Part shown: piece after piece, positions 36,545 through 45,515 of the stretch | Layout: every line of letters begins with the position of its first letter | Numbering within the stretch: position 1 is the stretch's first letter | DNA from: Allobosea lathyri | Lineage (GTDB): Bacteria > Pseudomonadota > Alphaproteobacteria > Rhizobiales > Beijerinckiaceae | Reading direction: 5' to 3' | Assembly: GCF_900108245.1 (NCBI RefSeq) | Contig: NZ_FNUY01000013.1 | Span: 62,001 to 126,000 of the forward strand | Length of the DNA stretch: 64,000 bases | The notes under the pieces: generated by a model | The model's input: only the letters and a program-made list of their open reading frames with translations | Databases searched by the model: none | Told to the model about the DNA's origin: nothing | Made by a program: the position numbers and the translations under genes

Positions 36545-38782
36545 ATGATCAGACCAATCTCCCTCGCCACCAGCGTCACGGCGCTTCTGGTGTCCTCGGT
36601 CGCGGTGGCGCAGGTTTCGCCCCAAGCCAATGCGCCTGCCGTCATCGACCTCGACACCATCACCGTCACGGCCGCCCGCGCCGAGCGCAGCACGGCGGAG
36701 ACACCGCAATCCGTGCAGGTGCTCAACCGCGAGCAGATCGAGGAGCAGCTCAAGTTCAGCCCCAACGCCGCAGCCGCGCTCGGCAAGCTCGTTCCGGGCT
36801 ATTCGACAGCGACGCAGACGGTCTCCAGCGCCTCGGAGAACTATCGCGGCCGCGACCTGCTGGTCATGATCGACGGCGTGCCGATGAACACGCCCTTGCG
36901 CGACGTCTCGCGCATCCTGGCGCTGATCGACCTCAATACGGTCGAGCGCATCGAGGTCGTGTCCGGCGCTTCCAGTCTTTATGGAGCGGGTGCGACGGGC
37001 GGAACCGTCAATTTCATCACCAAGAAGGCGACAGACGGCAAGCCGACCGTCACCATCAACACGGCCATGCGCGCCTTCACGCAAAATGTCGGCCGTTCGC
37101 TCGCGCCGGAACTCTCGGCCACCGTTTCGGGCAAGGTGCCCAATGGCTTCGACTATCTGCTCTCAGGCCAGATTCGGGGCGCAGGCCGCACTTATGATGG
37201 CGCGGGCCGTGAATTGCCCTCGGACGGCCTGCTCGGCCAGGGCGGCGGCGATCGCTACAAGGCCGGCAACCTGCTGGCCAAGCTCGGTTATGATTTCGAC
37301 GCGTCCAAGCGCATCGAACTCAACGGCTCGCTGATCGCCTTCGACCAGGACCCGAAATACCTGACCAACTACGCCGCGCCCTTCGCGCGCCCAGACCGGA
37401 CGAAGCCCTATACCGGCCAGAGCGTGCTGGAGGACACCAAGTCGATCTCGCTGCGCTACACCGACAGCGATTTTGCGCTCGGCAAGCTGAGCGTGCTGGG
37501 CTTCTACAACGACATCAAGAAGCGTTTCAATTTCTCGACCTTCTCCTATCCCTACAACTCGCAGGTCTATTATTCCTTCAACCCGGCATCGCCGACGAGC
37601 CCTGCCAACCAGACGACGCTCTATTCCCAGCGCGGCGGCGTGAACGTCACGATCGACACGGCGCTCGACCGGTTCCTGCCCGGCGCCAAGCTGACCTGGG
37701 GCGGCGACCTGATCCAGGAGAAGACCTGGCAGACGCTGACCAGCGGCCAGGACGTGTTCACGCCGCTGAAGCAGAATACGGCGGCGGGCTTCGGCCAGCT
37801 CCAGATCCCGATCGGCGAGCGCATCGTGGTGCGCGGCGGCCTGCGCTACGAGCATTTCGGGCTGTCGGTCAGCAACTACACCCGGCCAGCGGCCTACGCA
37901 GCCGTCGCCGCCAATAATGCGCTGGGCTACCAGCCTTTCGTGCTGCCGGCGCTCAATGTGATCGGCGGGGATTTCGACTATTCGGCGCTGACCGCCAATC
38001 TCGGCGCCACCGTCAAGCTGAGCGAATCCAGCGAAGTCTTCGGCGGCTTCTCGCAAGGCTTCGCCCTGCCCGATGTCGGCGCCTTCACGCGCCGCGCCGG
38101 CATCTCGACCGCCTTTGCCTGCTCCGTGGCGCGGCCTGACTGCCTGCCCGCCAGCCGCAGCACGATCAGCTACAGCTCGATCGCGCCCAAGGCGCAGATC
38201 GTCAACAATTACGAGCTCGGCGTGCGCGGCAGCTACGGCGCCTTCAAGGGCTCGCTGTCGGGCTATGTCAGCACGTCCGAAGACGGCGTGACCTTCGATT
38301 CCGTCACCAATACGGTGTCGCAGCAGAAGGAACGCATCTGGGGCGTCGAGGCGACCGGCGACTACGCCTTCACCGAGCAGTTCACCATGGGCACCGTCCT
38401 GTCCTATCGCGAGGGCCGCTACGATACCAATGGCGACGGCCGGCTCGACAGCGACCTGCCGAACAACCGCATCGGCTCGCCCTGGCGCGGGATGCTCTAT
38501 GGCAGCTACCGCTTCGTGAACGGCGTGCAACTCCGGGTCGAGGGCGAAGCCTTCTCCGAGCGCGACGTCGCCATCGATCTGCGGGGCACTCACTACAAGC
38601 TCAAGGGCGCAGCCACCATGAACGTGGCGCTGACAGCGCCAGTGTTCTCGGGCGAGGCCTATGTCGCGGTGAACAACCTGTTCGACCGGGCCTATCAGAA
38701 CCCCACGGCGACCTCGGTGCGCAATCTCGACAATTATGCCTGGGGCCGGACCGTCACGGTCGGCTTCAAGAAGACCTTCTGA
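36545..38782 (+). CDS. TonB-dependent outer-membrane receptor
   Basis: The 745-residue protein has a signal peptide (cleaved near SSVAVAQ), a TonB box (DLDTITVTAARAE) near residue 35, a plug domain with NYRGRDLLVMIDGVPMN near residue 100 and VVSGASSLYGAGATGGTVNF near residue 140, and a beta-barrel that ends in YAWGRTVTVGFKKTF with the terminal Phe needed for insertion. It probably imports an iron chelate. The downstream RhtX/FptX-like permease points to a siderophore. I chose the ATG at 36545; a GTG three codons earlier is possible. Confidence 0.92.
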   Translation: MIRPISLATSVTALLVSSVAVAQVSPQANAPAVIDLDTITVTAARAERSTAETPQSVQVLNREQIEEQLKFSPNAAAALGKLVPGYSTATQTVSSASENYRGRDLLVMIDGVPMNTPLRDVSRILALIDLNTVERIEVVSGASSLYGAGATGGTVNFITKKATDGKPTVTINTAMRAFTQNVGRSLAPELSATVSGKVPNGFDYLLSGQIRGAGRTYDGAGRELPSDGLLGQGGGDRYKAGNLLAKLGYDFDASKRIELNGSLIAFDQDPKYLTNYAAPFARPDRTKPYTGQSVLEDTKSISLRYTDSDFALGKLSVLGFYNDIKKRFNFSTFSYPYNSQVYYSFNPASPTSPANQTTLYSQRGGVNVTIDTALDRFLPGAKLTWGGDLIQEKTWQTLTSGQDVFTPLKQNTAAGFGQLQIPIGERIVVRGGLRYEHFGLSVSNYTRPAAYAAVAANNALGYQPFVLPALNVIGGDFDYSALTANLGATVKLSESSEVFGGFSQGFALPDVGAFTRRAGISTAFACSVARPDCLPASRSTISYSSIAPKAQIVNNYELGVRGSYGAFKGSLSGYVSTSEDGVTFDSVTNTVSQQKERIWGVEATGDYAFTEQFTMGTVLSYREGRYDTNGDGRLDSDLPNNRIGSPWRGMLYGSYRFVNGVQLRVEGEAFSERDVAIDLRGTHYKLKGAATMNVALTAPVFSGEAYVAVNNLFDRAYQNPTATSVRNLDNYAWGRTVTVGFKKTF

Positions 38783-38785
38783 GCC

Positions 38786-39160
38786 GTGGTCAGCCTCGAC
38801 ATCGACGCGGACGCGATCGTGACGCTGCGCTTCATGCCGCCTTACGAAGCGGAGGACGAGCGCGCCTATCTCGACGCGCTCGCAGAGATCGGCCGCCGTG
38901 AGGAGCCGTTTCTGCTCCTCACCGTCTTCGGCGGCGGGCGCGGACTCTCGCCGGCCGGCGAGCGCGAACAGGCGCTCTGGTTCAAGGCCACGCGGGTACG
39001 GTTCAGCCAGCATTGCCGCGCCTGCGCCATCGTGAGGCCCGACGCCAGCGAACGCACGGCCGAAACCTTCAGGAAGCTCTGGCCCTTCCCGATCTGCGCG
39101 GAACGGGAGGAGGCGGTCGGGCGTGCCTTCCTGCTTGGGCATAAGAAGGACATGACATGA
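38786..39160 (+). CDS. Hypothetical protein in siderophore uptake operon
   Basis: The 124-residue soluble protein begins with GTG three bases after the TonB receptor stop and ends 13 bp before the MFS gene, so it is part of the operon. It has an alternating strand-helix pattern (DAIVTLRFMPPYEAEDERAYLD) and the segment TVFGGGRGLSPAGEREQALWFKA, which recalls small proteins with a SpoIIAA/STAS-like fold, but I cannot assign it. Two cysteines in QHCRACAIVRPDA might bind a metal. It has no signal peptide. Confidence 0.75.
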   Translation: MVSLDIDADAIVTLRFMPPYEAEDERAYLDALAEIGRREEPFLLLTVFGGGRGLSPAGEREQALWFKATRVRFSQHCRACAIVRPDASERTAETFRKLWPFPICAEREEAVGRAFLLGHKKDMT

Positions 39161-39173
39161 GAGAAGGACTGGC

Positions 39174-40424
39174 ATGAGCGTCTCAGTGACCTCCCCCGCT
39201 CAGCCGGGCAAGACGATCATGCGCAACCGGCTCTTTGCGGTGCTCGGCGGGCTTTATCTGGCGCAGTCGATCCCGTCCTATCTGTTTGTCGCCGCCCTCC
39301 CCCCGATCATGCGCGAGGTCGGCGTCTCGCGCACCGCGATCGGCTATATGAGCATCCTGCTGCTGCCGCTGGTGCTCAAATTCATCTGGGCGCCCTGGAT
39401 CGACCGTATCCGGCCGTTCGCGCGGGCCCATCGCGCCGGCTGGGTCTTCATCACCCAGATCGGCGTGATCGCGACCATTCTGGCCCTGATCGCGGTCGGG
39501 CCAACGCAGGTCGGCTGGATCATCGCCATCGGCTTTGTTGCCTCGCTGCTGATCTCGACGCAGGACATCGCGACCGACGGCTATGCGGCGAAATACCTGC
39601 CGGAAGCCGACAGGCCGATCGGGAACGCCATCCAGGGCGGCTCGATCGCCTTTGGCGTCGTCATCGGCGGCACGCTGGGACTGGTGCTGTACCATTACAT
39701 CGGCTGGACCGGCATGCTGGTCACCATCGCGATCATCTCCCTCCTGCCGCTCGTCGCGGCAGCGCTGATGCGAGAGGACGATCCGGTTCCCGATCCCGCC
39801 GCCAAGCGACCTTCGATCCGCGCCTTCCTCAGGCGGCCGGAGGCACGGCAGATCCTCTGGATCGCCCTGATCTACCGCGCCAGCGAGGGGCTGGTGAAGG
39901 CGATGGAGGGCTCATATCTCGTCGATGCCGGCATTCCGCTGAACCAGATCGGCTACCTCTCCGGCATCGCGGCGACGACGGCGGGGCTTGGCGGCTCGAT
40001 CCTGGCGGCCTGGATGGTCAGGACGCGCGGGCTTGCCTTCGTGCTTGCCCTGCTCGGGGGCTTGCGCACCTTCTGTTTCCTGCTCTTCGCCGGCCACGCG
40101 CTCGGCGTCGTCACGGGCGCCTGGCCGCTGTTCGGAGCGGCGGGCTTCCAGACGCTGATCCGCTATATGGAAATCGTCGCGCTCTATTCGCTGTTCATGG
40201 CGGTGACGACCTCGGAGCAGCCCGGCACCGATTTCACCATCCTGGCCTGCGCCCAGCTGCTGGTCTATCTCGCGGGTTCGATGATGGCCGGCAAGCTCGC
40301 CGATACGCTCGGCTATGGCTGGCTGTTCTCGATCGCGACGGCGATTTCGGCGCTGGCGGTCATCGCCACGGTCAGGATGATCGCCACTACGGCCGCCGCA
40401 CGAAAAGGCGCTGGCGCGGCGTGA
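39174..40424 (+). CDS. RhtX/FptX-family siderophore MFS transporter
   Basis: The 416-residue inner-membrane protein has about 12 membrane helices. The start (LGGLYLAQSIPSYLFVAALPPIMREVG is split here: LGGLYLAQSIPSYLF, then VAALPPIMREVG), the motif LKFIWAPWIDRIRP near residue 65 and STQDIATDGYAAKYL near residue 125 resemble the AmpG/RhtX/FptX group. RhtX and FptX carry siderophores such as rhizobactin and pyochelin into the cytoplasm in one protein, instead of an ABC importer. The position after a TonB receptor supports that job. Confidence 0.88.
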   Translation: MSVSVTSPAQPGKTIMRNRLFAVLGGLYLAQSIPSYLFVAALPPIMREVGVSRTAIGYMSILLLPLVLKFIWAPWIDRIRPFARAHRAGWVFITQIGVIATILALIAVGPTQVGWIIAIGFVASLLISTQDIATDGYAAKYLPEADRPIGNAIQGGSIAFGVVIGGTLGLVLYHYIGWTGMLVTIAIISLLPLVAAALMREDDPVPDPAAKRPSIRAFLRRPEARQILWIALIYRASEGLVKAMEGSYLVDAGIPLNQIGYLSGIAATTAGLGGSILAAWMVRTRGLAFVLALLGGLRTFCFLLFAGHALGVVTGAWPLFGAAGFQTLIRYMEIVALYSLFMAVTTSEQPGTDFTILACAQLLVYLAGSMMAGKLADTLGYGWLFSIATAISALAVIATVRMIATTAAARKGAGAA

Positions 40425-40427
40425 ACC

Positions 40428-41309
40428 TCACGCCCTTTGCGAGCGCTGCCAGGCGGCCGGCGTCTCCCCGACCACGCGCCTGAAGACGCGGGTGAAATGG
40501 GCCTGGTCGGAAAATCCGGCCTCGACCGCGATCTCGGTCAAGGTGCGATCGCCCGCGACCAGCATCTCCTGCCCCCGGCGCACCCGCGCCTGCAACTGCC
40601 ATTGATGCGGCGGCACGCCGGTCGAGGCCTTGAAGGCATGGCTGAAATGGGATTGCGAAAGGTCGACCAGGGCAGCCAGATCCTGCAGCCGGATGTTGTC
40701 GTCGCAATGGGCGGACATATAGTCGGTCACGCGCCTTAGCTGCCATGTCGTCAGGGGCGAACGCTTGCGCGGCTGTTTGCGGCCGATCTGAAACAGGTCG
40801 ATCAGCACGGCCAGCGTCAACCCGTCGCCATAGAGGTCATGGCGCGCATCGGGCTCGGCGCACTCCGCTGCGATCAGGCGCGCGAGAGCAAGGATGCGCT
40901 CGTTCGAGAACATGATCTTCGGCTCGGCCAAAAGGCTCGCATCGAAGCGCTCGGACAGGCGCTCGCTCACCTCCGCCGGGTCGAAATGCAGATCGAGATG
41001 TCTGATCTGCATCCTCTGCCGGGTCCGGCCCCAGATCGGTACGCCGGCGGGCATATAGGTTATGGAGCCGTCGCGCTCATGGCTCGTCGGGCCGGGCATA
41101 TCCGGGCGAAGCCTCGTCTCGAACTCGCCGCCGATCTTGTCGAGCACGATGAACAGGCGCGGATGCTCCGAAACGTACTCGCCCCGCGCGCCAGTCCCGC
41201 ATTCTGCATGCCAGAGATCAGCGACCACGCCGTTGAAGGCGCGCCATTTCAGCGCTCCGATGACGGTCACGCCCTCGCGAAGCGACGTCATGCGCGGCTG
41301 GAACGTCAT
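40428..41309 (-). CDS. AraC family transcriptional regulator
   Basis: The 293-residue protein has an N-terminal sensing domain and a C-terminal AraC helix-turn-helix pair from about residue 190: NIRLQDLAALVDLSQSHFSH and then LTEIAVEAGFSDQAHFTRVF, ending RRVVGETPAAWQ. It ends 4 bp from the MFS gene stop (convergent) and is read divergently from the second TonB receptor. This mirrors the regulator-receptor pair at 36 kb, so each receptor seems to have its own AraC protein. The ATG at 41309 is preferred over a 32-codon extension. Confidence 0.88.
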   Translation of the reverse strand: MTFQPRMTSLREGVTVIGALKWRAFNGVVADLWHAECGTGARGEYVSEHPRLFIVLDKIGGEFETRLRPDMPGPTSHERDGSITYMPAGVPIWGRTRQRMQIRHLDLHFDPAEVSERLSERFDASLLAEPKIMFSNERILALARLIAAECAEPDARHDLYGDGLTLAVLIDLFQIGRKQPRKRSPLTTWQLRRVTDYMSAHCDDNIRLQDLAALVDLSQSHFSHAFKASTGVPPHQWQLQARVRRGQEMLVAGDRTLTEIAVEAGFSDQAHFTRVFRRVVGETPAAWQRSQRA

Positions 41310-41467
41310 CGGCCATCTCCTGGCCCGCCGCGGTGGGCGAAGCGGTGAAAATGCAACTATCGGCAAGCAATGATACGCCAGCACCCAGGAACGTTCAACA
41401 CGCAACAGAAACGATCAATCCACGCCTGAACCAAGCTGTTATCAGCGCGCATCCTTGATGAGGCGTG

Positions 41468-41484
41468 TTTTGAACCGTTCTAAA
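41468..41484. promoter_or_regulatory. ICE-like (Irr) motif before the second TonB receptor
   Basis: TTTTGAA-CCG-TTCTAAA matches TTTAGAA-N3-TTCTAAA at 13 of 14 fixed positions. It lies 66 bp upstream of the receptor start and overlaps a second near-palindrome, GTTCTAAATTTGAAC (41477-41491). Iron control by Irr is the simplest reading. Confidence 0.58.
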
Positions 41485-41549
41485 TTTGAACAATTCTGAG
41501 ATAGCGCCCTTTATTCAGATCGAGCATAAAAATGTGCTATCGCAGAATA

Positions 41550-43769
41550 ATGAATGCCAGATTTATTCTTGCCTCGACCGCGTCGATTGCCGCCTTGCTG
41601 TACGGACCGGCGGCATTTTCCCAGCCTTCGGCTGCCCAGTCCTCTCCTGCGCCTGAAACCTCTGTCCAGCTCGAGACGATCGTCGTCGAGGGACAGGGCG
41701 AGGTCGCCGGGGGCCCGGTTCGCGGCTATGTCGCCCAGCGCTCGGCCACCGGCTCTAAATCGAACACGCCCATCACCGCTATTCCGCAATCCGTCTCGGT
41801 GATCGGCCGCGAGGAGATCGATGACCGGAAGGCGCAGAAGGTCGACGAGGCGCTGCGCTACACGGCCGGCGTCACCGCCCAGGCCTTCGGACCGGACCCC
41901 GACACGGACTGGTTCTTCATCCGGGGTTTCCAGGCGACACAGAACGGCGTCTTCCTCGATGGCCTCTCGCTCTTCGCCTATGGCTTCGGCGGCTTCCAGA
42001 TCGATCCCGTCCTGCTCGAGCGCGTCGAGGTGCTCAAGGGCCCCTCTTCGGCCCTCTATGGCGGCGGCAATCCAGGCGGCATCGTCAACCTCGTCAGCAA
42101 GCGCCCCAACGGCAAGACTTTCGGCTCGATCGAAGCCGGCATCAACAATTGGGGCAATGCCTATACGGATGTCGATATCGGCGTCAGCGACAAGCAGGGC
42201 CTGTGGAGCACGCGGCTGACCGGGCGCATCAGCGGCGGCGACCAGTACACCGATGTCGCGAAGGATTTTCGCGGCGTGATCATGCCGCAGATCACCTATC
42301 AGCCGACGGGCGCGACACGCTTCACGGCATTCGGCATGTATCAGGCCCTCGACCAGATCCATGTCGGCGGCGGCTTCCTGCCCTATGTCGGCACGGTCGT
42401 GAACGCGCCCTTCGGCAGGATCCCGCGCAAGGCTTTCCTCGGCGAACCCGACATCGACAGCCAGAAGCGCACGCAGGCGATGGTGGGCTATGAGTTCCAG
42501 CACCAGTTCGATACGTGGACCTTCACCCAGAACGCGCGCTATGGCCGCATGAAGGGCTCGCAGCTCGGCCCCTATGGCTATGGCTATGCCGGGCCGGGCT
42601 CGCCATTCGGCAACGGCTTCCTGCCGGTGGGGCCGGACAACCAGCTCTATCGCATCGGCTTCCAGGAGCGCAGCGAGGTCAACACCTTCACCATCGACAA
42701 CCGCCTGGAGCGCAGCTTCGGCACCGGCGCGCTCAACCACTCGCTGTTGCTCGGGGCCGACTATAAATATTTCAACATCGACCACACCCAGGCATCGGGC
42801 GGCGCCACGACGATCAGCGTGACCAACCCGGTCTATGGCGCGCCGCAGGGACCTTCCTCCGTCTATCTCGACCAGAATCTGAAACAGCAGCAGCTGGGCT
42901 TCTACGCGCAGGACCAGATCCGCTTCGGCGGCGGCTGGCTCGTGACCCTGAACGGGCGCTACGACTATGTGGACAAGAAATCGGTCAGCGCGCCCGGCCT
43001 GCTGTTCTCGCCGAGCTATGAGAAGACCGAGGTCGCCTTCAGCGGCCGCGCCGGGCTCGCCTATGAATTCGCCAACGGCGTGACCCCCTATGTCAGCGCG
43101 GCGAGCTTCTTCAACCCGGTCTTCGACGCCAACCCGAACCTGACCGGCGGAGCCGCGCAGCCCTTCCAGCCTGAAACCGGGCATCAGTTCGAGGCGGGCA
43201 TCAAATACAAGCCGGCCTTCATGGACGCGCTGTTCACGGCATCCGCGTTCCGTCTCGTGAAGCAGAACGTACTCAACCCCGCCCCGACCGTGGTCAATCC
43301 CTTCGCCCAGCAGCAGCTCGGCGAGGTCACCTCGACCGGCTTCGAATTCGAGGCCAAGGCCAACATCACCGAGAATCTCAAGGTGCTGGCCGCCTTCACC
43401 GCTTTCGATCTCGAAACCACCAAGGATTCTCGCCCGCTTTATGTCGGCAGGACGCCCCAGATCGTGCCGGAGGTCACCGCCTCCGGTTGGGTCGACTACA
43501 CCTTCTCCGAGGGTCTGCTGAAAGGCGTGAGCCTTGGCGGCGGCGTGCGCTATGTCGGCCAATCCTGGGTCGACAACGAGAACACGTTGAAGGTGCCCGC
43601 CGTCACGCTCGTCGATGCGGCGATCCGTTACAAGATCGGCGACTGGGGCGTGGCGCTCAACGTGACAAACCTGTTCGACAAGGAATACGTCAAGAGCTGC
43701 CAGGGCATCTCCGGCTGTGGCTATGGCGATGCCCGCACGGTCACGCTATCGGCCAACTACAAGTGGTAG
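41550..43769 (+). CDS. TonB-dependent siderophore receptor (FhuA/FoxA type)
   Basis: The 739-residue protein has a signal peptide (cleaved near GPAAFSQ), a TonB box (ETIVVEG) near residue 42, a plug with TAIPQSVSVIGREEID near residue 75 and FIRGFQATQNGVFLDGL near residue 125, RVEVLKGPSSALYGGGNPGG near residue 155, and a barrel ending in DARTVTLSANYKW with a terminal aromatic residue. The plug pattern is that of ferric-siderophore receptors of the FhuA group. The genes that follow encode an FhuCDB importer, so a hydroxamate-type siderophore is likely. Confidence 0.94.
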   Translation: MNARFILASTASIAALLYGPAAFSQPSAAQSSPAPETSVQLETIVVEGQGEVAGGPVRGYVAQRSATGSKSNTPITAIPQSVSVIGREEIDDRKAQKVDEALRYTAGVTAQAFGPDPDTDWFFIRGFQATQNGVFLDGLSLFAYGFGGFQIDPVLLERVEVLKGPSSALYGGGNPGGIVNLVSKRPNGKTFGSIEAGINNWGNAYTDVDIGVSDKQGLWSTRLTGRISGGDQYTDVAKDFRGVIMPQITYQPTGATRFTAFGMYQALDQIHVGGGFLPYVGTVVNAPFGRIPRKAFLGEPDIDSQKRTQAMVGYEFQHQFDTWTFTQNARYGRMKGSQLGPYGYGYAGPGSPFGNGFLPVGPDNQLYRIGFQERSEVNTFTIDNRLERSFGTGALNHSLLLGADYKYFNIDHTQASGGATTISVTNPVYGAPQGPSSVYLDQNLKQQQLGFYAQDQIRFGGGWLVTLNGRYDYVDKKSVSAPGLLFSPSYEKTEVAFSGRAGLAYEFANGVTPYVSAASFFNPVFDANPNLTGGAAQPFQPETGHQFEAGIKYKPAFMDALFTASAFRLVKQNVLNPAPTVVNPFAQQQLGEVTSTGFEFEAKANITENLKVLAAFTAFDLETTKDSRPLYVGRTPQIVPEVTASGWVDYTFSEGLLKGVSLGGGVRYVGQSWVDNENTLKVPAVTLVDAAIRYKIGDWGVALNVTNLFDKEYVKSCQGISGCGYGDARTVTLSANYKW

Positions 43770-43848
43770 CATTCGGGCGACAACCCCGGATATCGAGGCC
43801 GTGGCCCATGCTGCGGCCTCGATATCTTTCACAAGCCGGCAGAACCCC

Positions 43849-44628
43849 GTGACCGCTCCCCGTTTCGATCTCACTGACCTCAGCTTCTCGGTTCCCGGCC
43901 GCGACATCCTGCACCCGCTGTCGCTGACGCTGGAGCCCGGCCGGATCCATGGCCTGATCGGCCCCAACGGCTCGGGCAAGAGCACGCTGGTCAAGATGCT
44001 GGCGCGCCAGCTGGCGCCGAGCGGCGGGAGCTTGCGCTTCGACGGCATGTCGCTGGCGCACTGGCGCGACCGCGACTTCGCCCGCAACGTCGCCTATATG
44101 CCGCAGTTCACGCCGCCGGCCGAGGGCATGTCGGTGCGCGAGCTCGTCGCGCTCGGCCGCTTTCCCTGGCATGGCACGCTTGGGCGCTTCACAACGGAGG
44201 ATGGCGAGCATGTCGAGCGCGCCATCGCCCGCACCAATCTCGGCGCCTTCGCCGACCGCGCGGTCGACACCCTCTCGGGCGGCGAACGCCAGAAGGTCTG
44301 GCTCGCGCTGATGCTGGCCCAGACGACCCGCTGCATCCTGCTGGACGAACCGACCTCGGCGCTGGACGTGGCGCATGAGGCGGCGATGCTCGCTTTGGTG
44401 CGCGAAACCTGCCTGGAGCGTGGCGTCACCGTGGTCGTCGTGCTCCACGACATCAACCTCGCCGCCCGCAACTGCGACGACATCATCGCGCTGCGAGCCG
44501 GGCGGCTCGTCGCGCAAGGACCTGTCGAGGCGATCATGCAGCCTGAGGTTCTCGGCGAGATCTATGGCGTGCCCATGGGCGTGCTTCCGCATCCGACGCG
44601 GGGCGGCACGATCGGGTACATGCTTTGA
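43849..44628 (+). CDS. fhuC: Iron-siderophore ABC transporter ATP-binding protein (FhuC-like)
   Basis: The 259-residue ATPase has Walker A GPNGSGKST near residue 38, the FecCD-type Q-loop YMPQFTPPAEGMSVRELVALGR near residue 80 (split: YMPQFTPPAEGM, then SVRELVALGR), the signature DTLSGGERQKVWLALMLAQ near residue 140, Walker [12 protein letters not shown] near residue 163 and the switch region VVLHDINLA near residue 200. I chose the GTG at 43849 because similarity begins there; the frame is open further up inside the receptor gene. The stop overlaps the next gene by three bases. Confidence 0.9.
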   Translation: MTAPRFDLTDLSFSVPGRDILHPLSLTLEPGRIHGLIGPNGSGKSTLVKMLARQLAPSGGSLRFDGMSLAHWRDRDFARNVAYMPQFTPPAEGMSVRELVALGRFPWHGTLGRFTTEDGEHVERAIARTNLGAFADRAVDTLSGGERQKVWLALMLAQTTRCILLDEPTSALDVAHEAAMLALVRETCLERGVTVVVVLHDINLAARNCDDIIALRAGRLVAQGPVEAIMQPEVLGEIYGVPMGVLPHPTRGGTIGYML

Positions 44629-45515
44629 GCCCGACCTGCCTCTTCACGCGGCGCCATGCGCTGGCGCTGCTGGCGGGCGTGGCTGCGGCCTCGCCTGCCC
44701 AAGCGGCCGCCTTGCGCGTTGCGACTGTCGACTGGGCCGTGCTTGAGACCTTGCTGGCATTGGGGGTAACGCCAGTGGCGGCGACCGAATTGCTGCAATT
44801 CCGCGAGGTCGCGGTCGAGCCGGAGGTTCCCGCGGGGGTCGCGGATCTCGGGCTGCGCGGCACCGTGAATTTCGAGATGCTGCGGCTGGCGCGTCCCGAC
44901 CTGATCTTCAGCTCGAGCTTCTATGTTTCGTCCGAGCCGCGCATGCGCCGCATCGCCCCGCTCGAGAGTTTCTCGATCTATGCGCGCGGCGTGCAGCCCT
45001 TCGCAGCGTCGGAGACGATGACGCGCGCTATCGGAGAGCGGCTTGGCGTTTCCGAGGCCGCAGAGCGCTATCTCGCCGAGACCCACGCCGAATTCGCGAC
45101 CCTGCGCGCCAAACTCGGCAGGCTCGACGGCCGGCCGGTCATCCCGATCAATCTCGGCGATGCCCGCCATTTCCGCGTCTTCGGCGCCGACAGCATGTTC
45201 GGCGAGGCGCTGGCGCGGCTCGGCATCGCCAATGCCTGGACCGAGGCGACCAGCTATTCGGCGATGGCCCCCGTCGGGCTGGAGGCATTGGCGCGCGTGC
45301 CGGAAGCCTGGATCGTCCTGATTCCGCCGGTCCCGCCGGATGCGATGCGAATTCTCGCCGGGAGCGTTTTCTGGAACGCGCTGCCCAATGTCCGGCAAGG
45401 CCGCCTGCTGACGCTGGGCTCGATCAATCCCTATGGCGCCCTGCCCGCCGCGCGCCGCTTCGCGCGGCTGCTGACCGAAGCGCTTGGCCATGCCGGAGCG
45501 AGCGGGCGTGGCTAG
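44625..45515 (+). CDS. fhuD: Iron-siderophore ABC transporter substrate-binding protein (FhuD-like)
   Basis: The 296-residue protein starts with TTG, overlapping the fhuC stop (TTGA). Its N-terminus FTRRHALALLAGVAAASPAQA is a likely twin-arginine (Tat) signal. The mature part has the two-lobed helical-backbone pattern: VATVDWAVLETLLALGVTP, RPDLIFSSSFYVS near residue 90, and GSINPYGALPAARRFARLL near the end. It should bring the ferric siderophore from the receptor to the FhuB permease in the periplasm. Export by Tat fits a binding protein that folds before export. Confidence 0.9.
   Translation: MSPTCLFTRRHALALLAGVAAASPAQAAALRVATVDWAVLETLLALGVTPVAATELLQFREVAVEPEVPAGVADLGLRGTVNFEMLRLARPDLIFSSSFYVSSEPRMRRIAPLESFSIYARGVQPFAASETMTRAIGERLGVSEAAERYLAETHAEFATLRAKLGRLDGRPVIPINLGDARHFRVFGADSMFGEALARLGIANAWTEATSYSAMAPVGLEALARVPEAWIVLIPPVPPDAMRILAGSVFWNALPNVRQGRLLTLGSINPYGALPAARRFARLLTEALGHAGASGRG

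Noticed and set aside
37163-39175. A 670-codon minus-strand frame opposite the first TonB receptor
   Set aside because: It lies antisense to a receptor with signal peptide, plug and barrel; its composition is that of a reverse-complement shadow.
41511-43562. A 683-codon minus-strand frame opposite the second TonB receptor
   Set aside because: For the same reason: the plus-strand receptor is certain and the antisense frame has no family features.
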